A stretch of DNA of 64,000 nucleotides from an uncultured Lachnospiraceae bacterium. Its GTDB lineage: Bacteria; Bacillota; Clostridia; Lachnospirales; Lachnospiraceae. Both the position numbers and the translations under genes were made by a program. Positions 1 to 7,910 of the stretch are shown in pieces. Below the pieces are notes generated by a model. That model worked only from the letters and a program-made list of their open reading frames with translations, did not search any database and was not told the origin of the DNA. Location: positions 1 to 64,000 of the forward strand of contig CATOOV010000009.1 of assembly GCA_951801955.1 (NCBI GenBank). Direction: 5' to 3'. Within the stretch, counting starts at the first letter, position 1; each line of letters begins with the position of its first letter.

Positions 1-475
1 AAGGCATAGCGACAGTTATGTCTGTTTCTCATGTTTATTTTTATTCATTTCAGATAATATTCACTTTTCAATGTCCACTGCCAACTGTGCTGACAATAAT
101 CACTCAGGATTCCGAGAGATTATTTTTGGTAATTGCAAAAGACGATAATCTTATCACAGTCACCTGTTTTATTTTTATATGGCAGGAAATGGCATGGTGT
201 CGATATTCAGCCCCTCCTTTATTTAGAAATATTTGCCAATACGCGTGCCATATCTTACATAGATTGTAAATGGTAGGAATCAAAAAATCTATAGAAAAAA
301 TGTTTTTTTTATAAATTTTTTCTGTTATCTTTCGTAAATTACTTAGCGATTCAGTCAAACTAACCAAAAAATATATCAGATAAGGTACTTTTTGGATATA
401 AGTACCTAATATTTTTTTGCCGTGCGTAATAATTTTATGCTCAGCTCATAGAAATATAATTTATCAGAGAAAAAA
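1..475. other. Non-coding or unrecognised left edge
   Basis: This AT-rich stretch precedes the tRNA-Thr promoter. Short open frames exist on both strands, but none has a convincing ribosome site, a recognisable family or a codon pattern like the neighbouring genes. I see no RNA gene or repeat in it. It may hold the downstream region of a gene lying outside the window. Confidence 0.4.
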
Positions 476-478
476 CTC

Positions 479-507
479 TTGCAAAAATAGTACAAAGTGT
501 GTATAAT
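479..507 (+). promoter_or_regulatory. Promoter of tRNA-Thr
   Basis: A -35 box TTGCAA (479-484) and a perfect -10 box TATAAT (502-507) are separated by 17 bp. The predicted start lies about 20 bp before the tRNA, which fits a short leader of a tRNA transcript. Confidence 0.75.
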
Positions 508-531
508 ATAAAAAGATTTGTTAATATTTAT

Positions 532-604
532 GCCAAAGTGGCGCAGTTGGTAGCGCGTCGCATTCGTAATGCGTAGGTCGAGGGTTCGAGTCCCTTCTTT
601 GGCT
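532..604 (+). tRNA. tRNA-Thr (anticodon CGT)
   Basis: A 73-nt cloverleaf can be folded by eye. The acceptor arms are GCCAAAG and CTTTGGC, the D arm is GCGC/GCGC, the anticodon loop is TTCGTAA with anticodon CGT (reads ACG, threonine), and the T arm is GAGGG-TTCGAGT-CCCTT. The outermost anticodon-stem pair is a T-T mismatch. CCA is not encoded (GGT follows the discriminator). It has its own promoter and is followed at once by a terminator-like hairpin. Confidence 0.95.
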
Positions 605-610
605 GGTCAA

Positions 611-648
611 AAGTATCTTCTCACGGGATTGAGGGAAGGTACTTTTTC
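611..648 (+). terminator. Terminator after tRNA-Thr
   Basis: The arms 611-620 and 635-644 (AAGTATCTTC with GAAGGTACTT) pair over 10 bp with one G-T pair, followed by TTTCTC. It lies 7 bp after the tRNA and abuts dispersed repeat copy A. Confidence 0.65.
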
Positions 649-809
649 TCATCATATAGGAAATTCCTCCGAATTTCCTATATAAGAAAATAAATATGCG
701 CACACGCACAAGGGGAAACTATTGCTGCGCAAATGTGCGTGGCGCGGAACAAAAGATGCGTTGTCGAAAATAATTGGTCGCGGAGGTGCGTGAAACGCAC
801 TTTTGTTCT
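648..809 (+). repeat. Dispersed hairpin repeat, copy A
   Basis: This is one member of a family of about 165 bp found here also at 7911-8078, 8079-8204, 13051-13213 and, shortened, at 34901-35195. It starts with a hairpin (ATATAGGAAATTC 654-666, loop CTCC, complement 671-683). A GC-rich part rich in TGCGCA-type words follows, then the conserved words GGAACAAAAGATGCG and GTGCGTGAAACGCAC, ending ACTTTTGTTCT. Read on the minus strand it keeps an open frame beginning RTKVRFTH, as do the other full copies. It has no transposase and is probably a non-autonomous mobile or REP-like element. Confidence 0.85.
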
Positions 810-819
810 ATAGGATTCG

Positions 820-1000
820 GGTGTGAAAATCCAAACACGATGTTTGGGAAATGCAGATTTGAGCCATGGATGGCGTATATCAGCCGATTGCGTAAACTTT
901 CCATTTCTGTCATCAGAACACTTCGAAATTCTTCTGTCCCTAACACTTGGAACAACGTTTGCATTTCTTTGTGCAGCTTGCCAAGAAGGTTTTATGAAAC
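820..1000 (-). other. Possible coding remnant
   Basis: On the minus strand a stretch of about 55 codons reads like protein (LLGKLHKEMQTLFQVLGTEE then MTEMESLRNRLIYAIHG). It has no start site of its own upstream (stops lie just before it) and runs into repeat A at its 3' end. I do not recognise the family. It could be the tail of a gene destroyed when the repeat arrived, or chance. Confidence 0.25.
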
Positions 1001-1009
1001 AATAATACA

Positions 1010-1110
1010 GATAATTTACAGGCGAGTAAAATGAAACATCGGACATGGAATTTTCTGCTGAACAGTATTCGCGATATAATTTACAGGTGAGTAAAATGAA
1101 ACATCGGACA
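1010..1110 (+). repeat. 66-bp-period direct duplication before the PPTase gene
   Basis: The 35-bp segment 1010-1044 recurs at 1076-1110 with a single difference (GGCGAG against GGTGAG). Each copy carries the same ribosome site and ATG, beginning MKHRT. The upstream copy opens a 19-codon frame (1031-1090) whose stop TGA is part of the ribosome site of the downstream copy. Only the second copy leads into the full gene, so the first looks like a duplicated gene start that now acts as a leader or is silent. Confidence 0.85.
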
Positions 1111-1734
1111 ATGGTCTATTATTCTTTTTGTCCCCGCCAGGACAGAACTCCAAAGGATTATAAAAGATATCAAAAAAATATTGCAGAGCAAATTCTAAAA
1201 GATGGATTTCGAGAGGTATTTGGCATATCGTATATTCAAGAATGTGTAGGATTGGGAGTACATGGGAAACCTTTCTGGAAGGGAGGGGAAAAGTTTTTTT
1301 TCAACGTGAGCAATACGGCGGGGCTTGTAGTCTGTGCATTGTCAGATATGGAAGTTGGAATAGATGCCGAATGGATTCGGACAATACGTTTTCCTTTGGT
1401 CAGACGGTGCTGCAGTGATCGGGAAATAGAATATATTATGGGACGGGCAGGTAAAAGGTTCTCGGATGCGGCTTTAGACACGCAAATAAACCAGGAACGT
1501 TTTTTTCAATTGTGGACATTAAAGGAAAGTTATATTAAATTCACAGGCGAGGGCATGTATTTTTCTATGCAAAAGGTGGCATTTTCCATTCAGGAAGCAA
1601 ATGGTTCTAAAGAAATAGTTTGTAATCAGCCTGGGTACTTTGGGCAAAAAAGGTTAGGAAACTATTGGATATCTTTGTGTACACGAGAACCATCAGAGGT
1701 AATCTGGCAGGAAGTTACAGAAAAAGTTAATTGA
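1096..1734 (+). CDS. Sfp-type 4'-phosphopantetheinyl transferase
   Basis: The 212-residue product should transfer the phosphopantetheine arm of CoA to a serine of acyl-, peptidyl- or aryl-carrier proteins in the cytoplasm. The two hallmark motifs of the Sfp/Gsp family are present: VGIDAEW near residues 87-93 (Mg2+-binding Asp and Glu) and WTLKESYIK near 140-148. Its length matches the compact form of the family. I chose the ATG at 1096 because AGGTGA ends 5 bp before it; an in-frame ATG at 1045 has no such site and a third at 1111 is possible. No carrier-protein or NRPS/PKS gene lies in the window, so its target is unknown. Confidence 0.85.
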   Translation: MKHRTMVYYSFCPRQDRTPKDYKRYQKNIAEQILKDGFREVFGISYIQECVGLGVHGKPFWKGGEKFFFNVSNTAGLVVCALSDMEVGIDAEWIRTIRFPLVRRCCSDREIEYIMGRAGKRFSDAALDTQINQERFFQLWTLKESYIKFTGEGMYFSMQKVAFSIQEANGSKEIVCNQPGYFGQKRLGNYWISLCTREPSEVIWQEVTEKVN

Positions 1735-1927
1735 CACTGTGTTTTGACCCTTGGTTAAATCCCAGGAAAGTATGTTTTGGATTAATCTCAGAAAGATTGA
1801 TGGTAAGCATTGTTTTTTATTTGGAAAAGGAACCAATATTATTTAGGATTCAGGCGCCAAAAGGTATGTTTTGAAAAGGATTTTTCCAATAGTAAGGCTG
1901 GTTCTATTGAGTTTTGCCGCAGGATTG
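1735..1927. other. Intergenic stretch without a gene
   Basis: Between the PPTase stop and the promoter at 1928 I find no open frame with a ribosome site, no strong hairpin with a T run and no recognised RNA. Confidence 0.4.
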
Positions 1928-1955
1928 TTGACTTTCGTGGAATATATTATATAAT
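1928..1955 (+). promoter_or_regulatory. Promoter of the xerD-like pseudogene
   Basis: TTGACT (1928-1933) and TATAAT (1950-1955) are 16 bp apart, upstream of the frame starting at 2023. The promoter appears intact although the gene is not. Confidence 0.7.
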
Positions 1956-2022
1956 GTAACCTGTGAGGGCGCACTGTAAAGCTTTTGGATTCATAAGAAG
2001 ATGGTAGATGAGGTAGTTAGTT

Positions 2023-2840
2023 ATGACAGAAGAGATTCAAAAATTTATCCAGTATATGAAAGAGGTAAGAAAAACCTCAGAAAACACAACTGTTTCCTAT
2101 GAACGGGATTTGAAGAAACTGAATCAGTATTTTGCAGAACAGGGCATTGGGCAGGTGGATAAGGTTACGGCAACAGGATTAAACTCCTATATTTTATTCT
2201 TGGAAAGACAGGGAAGGAAGCCTGCAACAATTTCTAGAAATGTAGCTTCTTTGAAAGCCTTTTTTCATTATTTGCAAAAAGAAGGGTATATGAAACAAAA
2301 TATTGCAGAGGAATTGAAGGCTCCCAAAGTAGAAAAAAGGGCTCCAGCGATTTTGTCTAAAGAAGAGACCACTCGTCTATTAGAACAGGCGAAGGGCGGA
2401 TCCCCCAAAGAAATGAGGGACAGGGCAATGATGGAATTGATGTATTCCACTGGAATTCGGGTGTCAGAATTGATATCGCTAAAACTTTCGGATGTAAATT
2501 TACAGATGGAATACCTTACCTGCAAAGACAACAGCAAAGAACGGACGGTTCCATTTGGCGCAGTGGCAAAGCAGGCATTGGAAATTTATTTACAAAAAGG
2601 GCGGTCTGCCCTGCTCTCAGAGAAGGACAGTGTATATCTGTTTACAAATTGTTCTGGAGATGCCATGAGCCGGCAGGGATTTTGGAAATTGATCAAAGCA
2701 TATGGGAAAAAAGCAGGGATTACAGGGGAATTAACGCCGCATGTGTTGTGTCATTCGTTTTCTATGCATCTTATGAACAACAGGCCAGATGTTTTTCGTT
2801 CCTGATATCAAGGGATCAAATGAAAGATTCCATAGAATAT
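2023..2840 (+). pseudogene. xerD: Decayed XerD-like tyrosine recombinase
   Basis: The N-terminal SAM-like core-binding domain (about residues 1-85) and most of the catalytic domain are intact, including the first catalytic arginine in STGIRVSEL (R146) and the lysine region KDNSKERTVPFG. The HxLRH motif however reads PHVLCH: Arg 243 is Cys, explained by one C-to-T change at 2749. The frame then ends at TGA 2803-2805 after 260 residues, where XerC/XerD proteins continue to about 295 with a conserved His/Trp and the catalytic Tyr. In-frame codons after the stop (YQG) still resemble the lost segment. Without Arg and Tyr it cannot recombine DNA. A functional XerD may exist elsewhere. Confidence 0.85.
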
Positions 2841-2915
2841 TTATGGAAGGTTTATTCGGGCGTTTTGATACAAAAATTGTACATAGCATTCTGGCATCTA
2901 AATATTGAAGTAATG

Positions 2916-2966
2916 ACAAAAAACTCTTTTGGGAAAGCAGCACATATTCTCAAAAGAGTTTTTTGT
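2916..2966. terminator. Bidirectional terminator
   Basis: A perfect 16-bp stem (2916-2931 with 2951-2966; arm CAAAAGAGTTTTTTG) has T runs on both strands. It lies between the rightward xerD pseudogene and the leftward aroF gene and can end both. Confidence 0.85.
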
Positions 2967-2981
2967 TATACTAGTACAGGA

Positions 2982-4013
2982 CTACACATTCATTTCTGCA
3001 ATGTGATAGATCAGTTCTTCTGATTCTTTCCATCCAAGGCATGGATCCGTAATAGATTTTCCATAAATATGTTCTCCCACCTTCTGGCTGCCAGGTTCAA
3101 TATAACTTTCAATCATAACCCCTTTTACCATTTTGTGGATTTCAGGAGAAATTTTTCGGTTATGCATAACTTCTTTTACAATTCGAATTTGCTGTTCATA
3201 TTGTTTGTTGGAATTCGAGTGGTTTGAATCAATGATGGCGGCAGGGTTTACCAAGTCCATTTTTTCATACATTTGTATCAGGCGTTCCAGATCCTCATAG
3301 TGGTAGTTGGGAATGCACACGCCGCGTTTGTTGACAGCGCCTCTTAAGACTACGTGGGTCAGGGGATTTCCGGAGGTTCCCACTTCATAACCACGGAAAA
3401 CAAAATGATGGGGGTGCTGTCCGGCATAAACAGAATTGAGCATAACAGAAAAATCCCCGCTGGTAGGGTTTTTCATTCCTGCTGGCACATCGAAACCGCT
3501 GACTGTCAGCCGATGGTGCTGGTCTTCTACAGAACGTGCGCCAATGGCAACATAAGAAAGAAGATCCTCCACATAAGGCCAGTTTTCCGGGTAGAGCATT
3601 TCATCTGCAGAGGAAAGACCACTTTCTTCCAAGGCACGGATATGCATTTTGCGCATGGCAATCAAACCTGCGAGCATATTGGGACGTTTTTCTGGATCTG
3701 GCTGGTGGGCAATTCCTTTATAACCTTCTCCGGTGGTTCTCGGTTTGTTGGTATAGATGCGGGGAACAATAACCAGCCGGTCTGCCACTTTTTCCTGCAC
3801 TTTGGAAAGCCGGCTGATATAATCGCAGACGGAATCTTCGTTATCAGCAGAGCAGGGACCGATGATTACCAGAAATTTATCGGAAGTGCCAGTGATAATA
3901 TCACGGACCATTTTGTCACGAAGTCGTTTTGTCTGTGCCGACTTTTCAGATAAATGAAAATCCTGTTTGATTTCTTCTGGGGTTGGAAGTTCTTTTAAAA
4001 ATTGAAAACTCAT
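2982..4013 (-). CDS. aroF: 3-deoxy-7-phosphoheptulonate (DAHP) synthase, class I
   Basis: It condenses phosphoenolpyruvate and erythrose 4-phosphate to DAHP, the first step of the shikimate pathway. The 343-residue length and motifs fit the E. coli AroF/G/H-like class I enzymes: IIGPCSADN, PRIYTNKPRTT with the PEP-binding arginine and lysine, GARSVEDQHHR, and DSNHSNSNKQ near the metal site. I chose the ATG at 4013 because AAGGAGAG lies 7 bp upstream; the longer frame has no site. It is the second gene of a leftward operon with aroE, 19 bp downstream of it. The feedback-regulating amino acid cannot be told from the sequence by eye. Confidence 0.95.
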   Translation of the reverse strand: MSFQFLKELPTPEEIKQDFHLSEKSAQTKRLRDKMVRDIITGTSDKFLVIIGPCSADNEDSVCDYISRLSKVQEKVADRLVIVPRIYTNKPRTTGEGYKGIAHQPDPEKRPNMLAGLIAMRKMHIRALEESGLSSADEMLYPENWPYVEDLLSYVAIGARSVEDQHHRLTVSGFDVPAGMKNPTSGDFSVMLNSVYAGQHPHHFVFRGYEVGTSGNPLTHVVLRGAVNKRGVCIPNYHYEDLERLIQMYEKMDLVNPAAIIDSNHSNSNKQYEQQIRIVKEVMHNRKISPEIHKMVKGVMIESYIEPGSQKVGEHIYGKSITDPCLGWKESEELIYHIAEMNV

Positions 4014-4032
4014 TTCTATTCTCTCCTTATAT

Positions 4033-4902
4033 CTAGTTAGAAAAATATTTTTTCTTGATGATTTCAATGGGCATTTCCTGCCCTGTCCAGCAAGTAAAAG
4101 CAGAGGCTCCCTGGTAAAGCAGCATATAAAGACCGTTAAAACAGGGGCATCCCTGTCCTCTTGCCTGTTTTAGAAGCAAAGTCTCCTTAGGGTTGTAAAT
4201 TATATCTGATACAATCAGTTCTCTGTGCAAAATAGAAGGGTCAGGAATGGGAGAAGAGGCGATATCTGGCGCCATGCCAACACTGGTAGCATTGGTTAAA
4301 ATTGTGCTGTCAGAGATACTTTCGGCGAGAAGTTCTGTGTGATTCAGATCCAGAAGCCTGATTTTGCAGTTGGTTTCAGATGCCACACGATGGCAGAATT
4401 CTTCTGTTTTATCCCAGGAAGAATTTTTCCGTTTAAATATATCAATAGAAGAAACGCCATCCAGCGCAGCTTGTACGCAAATAGCAGTGGCAGCGCCTCC
4501 AGCGCCCAATAACGTCATTTTTTTCCCAATAATATCAAAACCGGCATCTGAAACGGAACGCATGTACCCTGTTCCGTCAGTAGTATGCCCAATTAACCGA
4601 TTGTCTTTTATTATTACGGTATTTACAGCACCAGCAAGCTTTGCGGCGGGGGTAAGCTCATCCAGCAGAGGGAGGATATGTACCTTTAAAGGCATGGTTA
4701 AGTTGAAGCCGCAGGATCCAACTGCTTTTAATCCCATTACTGCATCCTTTAGGTTTTTTGGCGTAACATCAAAAGCAAGATATACATAGTCCAGTCCAAG
4801 CTGGTGAAAAGCTTCATTGTGCATTTGAGGGGAAATACTGTGGGATACTGGGCTGCCCAAAAGAGCAGCTAGTTTTGTTTTTCCTGTAATTTCATCTTTC
4901 AT
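4033..4902 (-). CDS. aroE: Shikimate dehydrogenase
   Basis: It reduces 3-dehydroshikimate to shikimate with NADPH. The substrate-binding motif SPVSHSISPQMHN lies near residues 18-30, NLTMPLK carries the catalytic lysine, and the Rossmann loop GAGGAATAI marks the NADP domain. At 289 residues it is of normal length. The ATG at 4902 follows AGGTGA; an upstream TTG at 4920 is less likely. It is first in a two-gene leftward operon and diverges from aroD-aroK, so four shikimate enzymes share one control region. Confidence 0.95.
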   Translation of the reverse strand: MKDEITGKTKLAALLGSPVSHSISPQMHNEAFHQLGLDYVYLAFDVTPKNLKDAVMGLKAVGSCGFNLTMPLKVHILPLLDELTPAAKLAGAVNTVIIKDNRLIGHTTDGTGYMRSVSDAGFDIIGKKMTLLGAGGAATAICVQAALDGVSSIDIFKRKNSSWDKTEEFCHRVASETNCKIRLLDLNHTELLAESISDSTILTNATSVGMAPDIASSPIPDPSILHRELIVSDIIYNPKETLLLKQARGQGCPCFNGLYMLLYQGASAFTCWTGQEMPIEIIKKKYFSN

Positions 4903-4947
4903 TTTTTCACCTGATTTCAATTCACTTGGTTCACAGTAACCAGAATT

Positions 4948-4976
4948 ATCTTAATAGATAATAAAAAATCTGTCAA
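4948..4976 (-). promoter_or_regulatory. Promoter of aroE-aroF
   Basis: On the minus strand a consensus TTGACA (4976-4971) and TAAGAT (4953-4948) are 17 bp apart, about 45 bp before the aroE start. Confidence 0.7.
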
Positions 4977-4980
4977 TGGC

Positions 4981-5009
4981 TTGCGTCTTTTGGTTTCCTG
5001 AGTTATAAT
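4981..5009 (+). promoter_or_regulatory. Promoter of aroD-aroK
   Basis: TTGCGT (4981-4986) and TATAAT (5004-5009) are 17 bp apart. It stands back to back with the aroE promoter, the two -35 boxes being 4 bp apart, so the two cannot easily be occupied at the same time. Confidence 0.75.
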
Positions 5010-5039
5010 GTTGGTTGTTAAAGAGAGTTGGAAGATAAA

Positions 5040-5804
5040 ATGGAACATTTAAGAATAAAAAAATATGACATTGGGACAGGCAGACCTCTGATGTGTGTGC
5101 CGGTGGTAGAAATAGGACAAAATGATATTTTTATGGCGGCGAAATGTGCCGTGGACCAGGGGGCAGAGGCGCTGGAATGGCGAATGGACTGGTTCGGAAA
5201 GATTGATAGCTGGGAAGAGACAGAAGCTGTCTTGCACAGTTTGTCTGGCATTTGTAAGGAGACAATTCTGTTGTGTACATTCCGCAGTAAAGTGCAGGGT
5301 GGGCAGCGGGCGTTGCCAGGAAAAGAATATCAATTGCTCTTGGAGAGAATTGCAGAGAGTAAGCTTGCAGATCTTTTGGATGTGGAGGTATTTGAACTTT
5401 CGGATGCATCTGCTGTGATTGCAAAACTGCACAGGGCGGGGCAGCGTGTAATTGGTTCCCAGCATTATTTTTCCCATACGCCGGATACGGTATGGATGCG
5501 GCAGGAATTAGAGACGATGAAAGAAGCAGGCGCCGATATAGGGAAACTTGCAGTAATGCCGAAAGAACCCTTGCATGTACTTCAGTTGCTGGAAGCTTCT
5601 GCACAAATGAAGAAATATTATCCTGATTATCCCATTGTCACCATGGCAATGGGGGGGCTGGGGGCGATTTCCAGGGTCAGCGGACAGGTATTTGGTTCCT
5701 GCATCACATTTGCAAGCATAGGGAAAGCATCAGCGCCAGGACAGCTTTCTATAAAAGATACCAAGCTGATACTGAATAAAATTTCAGAAAGTATGGATAA
5801 ATAG
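5040..5804 (+). CDS. aroD: 3-dehydroquinate dehydratase, type I
   Basis: It dehydrates 3-dehydroquinate to 3-dehydroshikimate through a Schiff base. The type I signature is clear: the catalytic His in GSQHYFSH (H142) and the Schiff-base Lys in IGKLAVMP (K169), positions nearly identical to the E. coli enzyme (143, 170), and the EWRMDWF segment near the N-terminus. The length of 254 residues is normal. ATG 5040 is preceded by GGAAG at 5030-5034; a TTG 12 bp upstream is less likely. It abuts aroK with no gap. Confidence 0.95.
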   Translation: MEHLRIKKYDIGTGRPLMCVPVVEIGQNDIFMAAKCAVDQGAEALEWRMDWFGKIDSWEETEAVLHSLSGICKETILLCTFRSKVQGGQRALPGKEYQLLLERIAESKLADLLDVEVFELSDASAVIAKLHRAGQRVIGSQHYFSHTPDTVWMRQELETMKEAGADIGKLAVMPKEPLHVLQLLEASAQMKKYYPDYPIVTMAMGGLGAISRVSGQVFGSCITFASIGKASAPGQLSIKDTKLILNKISESMDK

Positions 5805-6335
5805 ATGAAGTCTAATATATACCTGATTGGATTTATGGGAACCGGGAAAAGTACGGTATCCCAATGCCTGGCAAAATTGCTGGGATATGAAGAAATTGAC
5901 ACAGATGAATGGATTTCCTGTCAGCAAAAGCAAAGTATCACACAGATTTTTGAGACTTATGGAGAACAAAAGTTCCGGGAGATGGAGACAAAATTGCTGC
6001 AGGGACTGGGAAAAAAAGAACATAAGATTATTTCCTGCGGCGGGGGAATGGCGTTGAGGCAGGAAAATGTTGCATTGATGCGTCAAAATGGTGCCGTGGT
6101 ACTTCTCACTGCAGAGCCAGAGACCATTTTATCTAGGGTAAAGGAGGACCATGGACGTCCTATTCTAGATGGAAATATGAATTTGGAATATATTCAGGAC
6201 CTTTTGGAACAGAGAATGCCCTATTATCAGGAAGCAGGGGAAATTGTAATTGCTACAGACCAAAAAGCCCCACAGGAGATTGCACAGGATATCGAAAAAA
6301 ATTTAAGAATTGGAAAAATTTGTTTTGCATTTTAA
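5805..6335 (+). CDS. aroK: Shikimate kinase
   Basis: It phosphorylates shikimate at the 3-hydroxyl with ATP. The Walker A motif GFMGTGKST is at residues 9-17, the shikimate-binding DTDEWI follows near 33-38, and SCGGGMALR and the lid region HGRPIL are present. The 176-residue length is normal. Its ATG directly follows the aroD stop, so translation is probably coupled. The tRNA-Arg promoter overlaps its last codons. Confidence 0.95.
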   Translation: MKSNIYLIGFMGTGKSTVSQCLAKLLGYEEIDTDEWISCQQKQSITQIFETYGEQKFREMETKLLQGLGKKEHKIISCGGGMALRQENVALMRQNGAVVLLTAEPETILSRVKEDHGRPILDGNMNLEYIQDLLEQRMPYYQEAGEIVIATDQKAPQEIAQDIEKNLRIGKICFAF

Positions 6336-6353
6336 AAAAAAGTGTGATATACT
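6325..6353 (+). promoter_or_regulatory. Promoter of tRNA-Arg
   Basis: TTGCAT (6325-6330) and TATACT (6348-6353) are 17 bp apart and overlap the 3' end of aroK. Confidence 0.7.
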
Positions 6354-6384
6354 AACTTAGTTCAAAAAATTAAGTTGTTGAAAC

Positions 6385-6456
6385 GCACCCATAGTTTAAC
6401 GGATAAAATACCAGATTCCGGTTCTGGGGCTGGGGGTTCGATTCCCTCTGGGTGCA
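6385..6456 (+). tRNA. tRNA-Arg (anticodon CCG)
   Basis: A 72-nt cloverleaf folds with acceptor arms GCACCCA/TGGGTGC, anticodon stem CCAGA/TCTGG, anticodon loop TTCCGGT (CCG, reads CGG) and T loop TTCGATT. CCA is not encoded. Confidence 0.95.
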
Positions 6457-6475
6457 TTTGGAACTTTTAATGATC

Positions 6476-6514
6476 ATCTCCTTGTCTTACCTTTTGTGGT
6501 GACAGGAGATTTTA
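6476..6514 (+). terminator. Terminator after tRNA-Arg
   Basis: ATCTCCTTGTC (6476-6486) pairs with GACAGGAGAT (6501-6510) with one bulged base, followed by TTTATAT. Confidence 0.75.
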
Positions 6515-6575
6515 TATATAGATACAGTACCGTTTTCATAGGGAAATGTGCTGGCAAATGAAATAAGGAGAATAT

Positions 6576-7766
6576 ATGAGTAATTTGAATAAGAAGTCTA
6601 ATTCTGGGCTTAATATAGATACGATTGTAGGTTTTTGTAAAAAAAATGTAAAATATATTTCAGCAGGGGTTTTAACCGTTGCTTTAATTGTTATTCTTGC
6701 AAGTTCAGCGGTCAATGGCAAAAAAGATGACAATGAGCCAAAGAATCAGGAGGAAGTGCAGCCTTCCGAATCAGGAAAAGAAGATTCTAAGGATAATACC
6801 GATGATTCTAAGGAAGATTCCAAGGAGGATTTGGAGGAAGTTGTCAATGAATCTGAAAATCAGGGAAAAATTGAGAAATTATTTCGTACATATTACAATT
6901 CCTATGCGGCAGGGGATGTGGACAAGCTGAAAAAGATTACAAAGAACCTTTCAGCTATGGAAAAAGATTATATCAAGATGATGAATAAACACGTAGACAG
7001 CTATGAAGATATCAAATGTACTGTGGAAGATGGCAGCAAAGAGGGCAGTTTCATAGTGTCTGCGGTTTATAATATGAAGTTTGCCGGGACGGATGAAGCG
7101 CTTCCAGGTATGAATGTTTTTTATGTACAGACAAATGAAGACGGGAAACTTTATATAAACAATAAATATAGTTCTTTTAATCGTGAACTGGAAGAGCAGA
7201 AGATGAATAAAAAAATTCTTAAACTGATTAAGGATTTTGAGGGCGGAGATACAGTTCAAAAGCTTGAAGAAGATGTCCAGGAAGAATATGATAAGATTAT
7301 TGAAGGTAATAAATCTTTAAAGAAAAAGGTAAGTAAGGTGGCGAAAGCGATTACCAAGTGGAAGGATACCTATGTGGCGTCTGCAGCAGACGATAAGGAG
7401 GACAAGAAGTCCAAGGAAGACAAAAAGGAGAAAGAATCCAAGGACAAACAAGAGGAACAAAATCAAACTGAACAGCAGCAGGAGTCACAAGAAACCCAGC
7501 AGGAAGAGACTCAGGAGAATACAGACGACGGTTCTTCGGAGGACGGGGAATCTGGCGGTGTAAATTATGTTCCAGAGGGAACCGTATTAACGGCTAATAA
7601 TGTCTATAATGTGCGTACATCCATGAGCGTGTCATCAGAGATTGTGGGGTCTACGGCTGTTGGTGACAGTATTAAAGTTATATTGAGTTATGCCGAAGGC
7701 TGGACAAAAGTAGAATGGAATGAAAAGACGGGGTATATCAGAACAGATCTGTTGTTAAAAAATTGA
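6576..7766 (+). CDS. Membrane-anchored protein with C-terminal SH3 domain
   Basis: The 396-residue product has a short basic cytoplasmic start, one membrane segment (about residues 29-48), a very acidic and lysine-rich linker, a globular middle part (about 95-240, possibly of the NTF2-like fold), a second Gln/Glu-rich linker (about 270-325) and a bacterial SH3 domain (about 335-394; VYNVRTSMSVSSEIVG, WTKVEW, GYIRTDLL). Bacterial SH3 domains usually bind cell-wall peptides, so it probably sits outside the membrane against the wall. The ATG follows AAGGAG. The enzyme, if any, that it partners is not evident. Confidence 0.75.
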   Translation: MSNLNKKSNSGLNIDTIVGFCKKNVKYISAGVLTVALIVILASSAVNGKKDDNEPKNQEEVQPSESGKEDSKDNTDDSKEDSKEDLEEVVNESENQGKIEKLFRTYYNSYAAGDVDKLKKITKNLSAMEKDYIKMMNKHVDSYEDIKCTVEDGSKEGSFIVSAVYNMKFAGTDEALPGMNVFYVQTNEDGKLYINNKYSSFNRELEEQKMNKKILKLIKDFEGGDTVQKLEEDVQEEYDKIIEGNKSLKKKVSKVAKAITKWKDTYVASAADDKEDKKSKEDKKEKESKDKQEEQNQTEQQQESQETQQEETQENTDDGSSEDGESGGVNYVPEGTVLTANNVYNVRTSMSVSSEIVGSTAVGDSIKVILSYAEGWTKVEWNEKTGYIRTDLLLKN

Positions 7767-7857
7767 TTAAATCTATATAGGGTTTCTGAATAAATGGCAG
7801 GAAATGGTATTCCTTAATGATTTGCGTTTTGTCTGAATGTGAGAGATATCTTCTATG

Positions 7858-7909
7858 TAGAAGGGAGAATTGCCTAGTGGTCAGTACATTAGGGCAGTTC
7901 TCCCTTCTT
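7858..7909 (+). repeat. Long stem-loop beside repeat B
   Basis: AAGGGAGAATTGCC (7861-7874) pairs with GGCAGTTCTCCCTT (7893-7906), with further pairs outside. There is no T run after it, so it is not a plain terminator. It directly abuts dispersed repeat copy B1 and may be part of the same insertion or the SH3 gene transcript end. Confidence 0.5.
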
Positions 7910-7910
7910 A

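Noticed and set aside
678..1046. Minus-strand 122-codon frame across repeat copy A
   Set aside because: Most of it lies in the dispersed repeat and reads the same RTKVRFTH phrase as the other copies; no ribosome site or family.
1928..2022. Leader before the xerD-like gene examined for a riboswitch
   Set aside because: No conserved aptamer motif or terminator/antiterminator pair is visible.
7861..7906. tRNA-like words (TAGTGGTCAGTACATTAG) after the SH3 gene
   Set aside because: They resemble a D arm, but the flanks pair with each other as one long hairpin and no anticodon or T arm follows.
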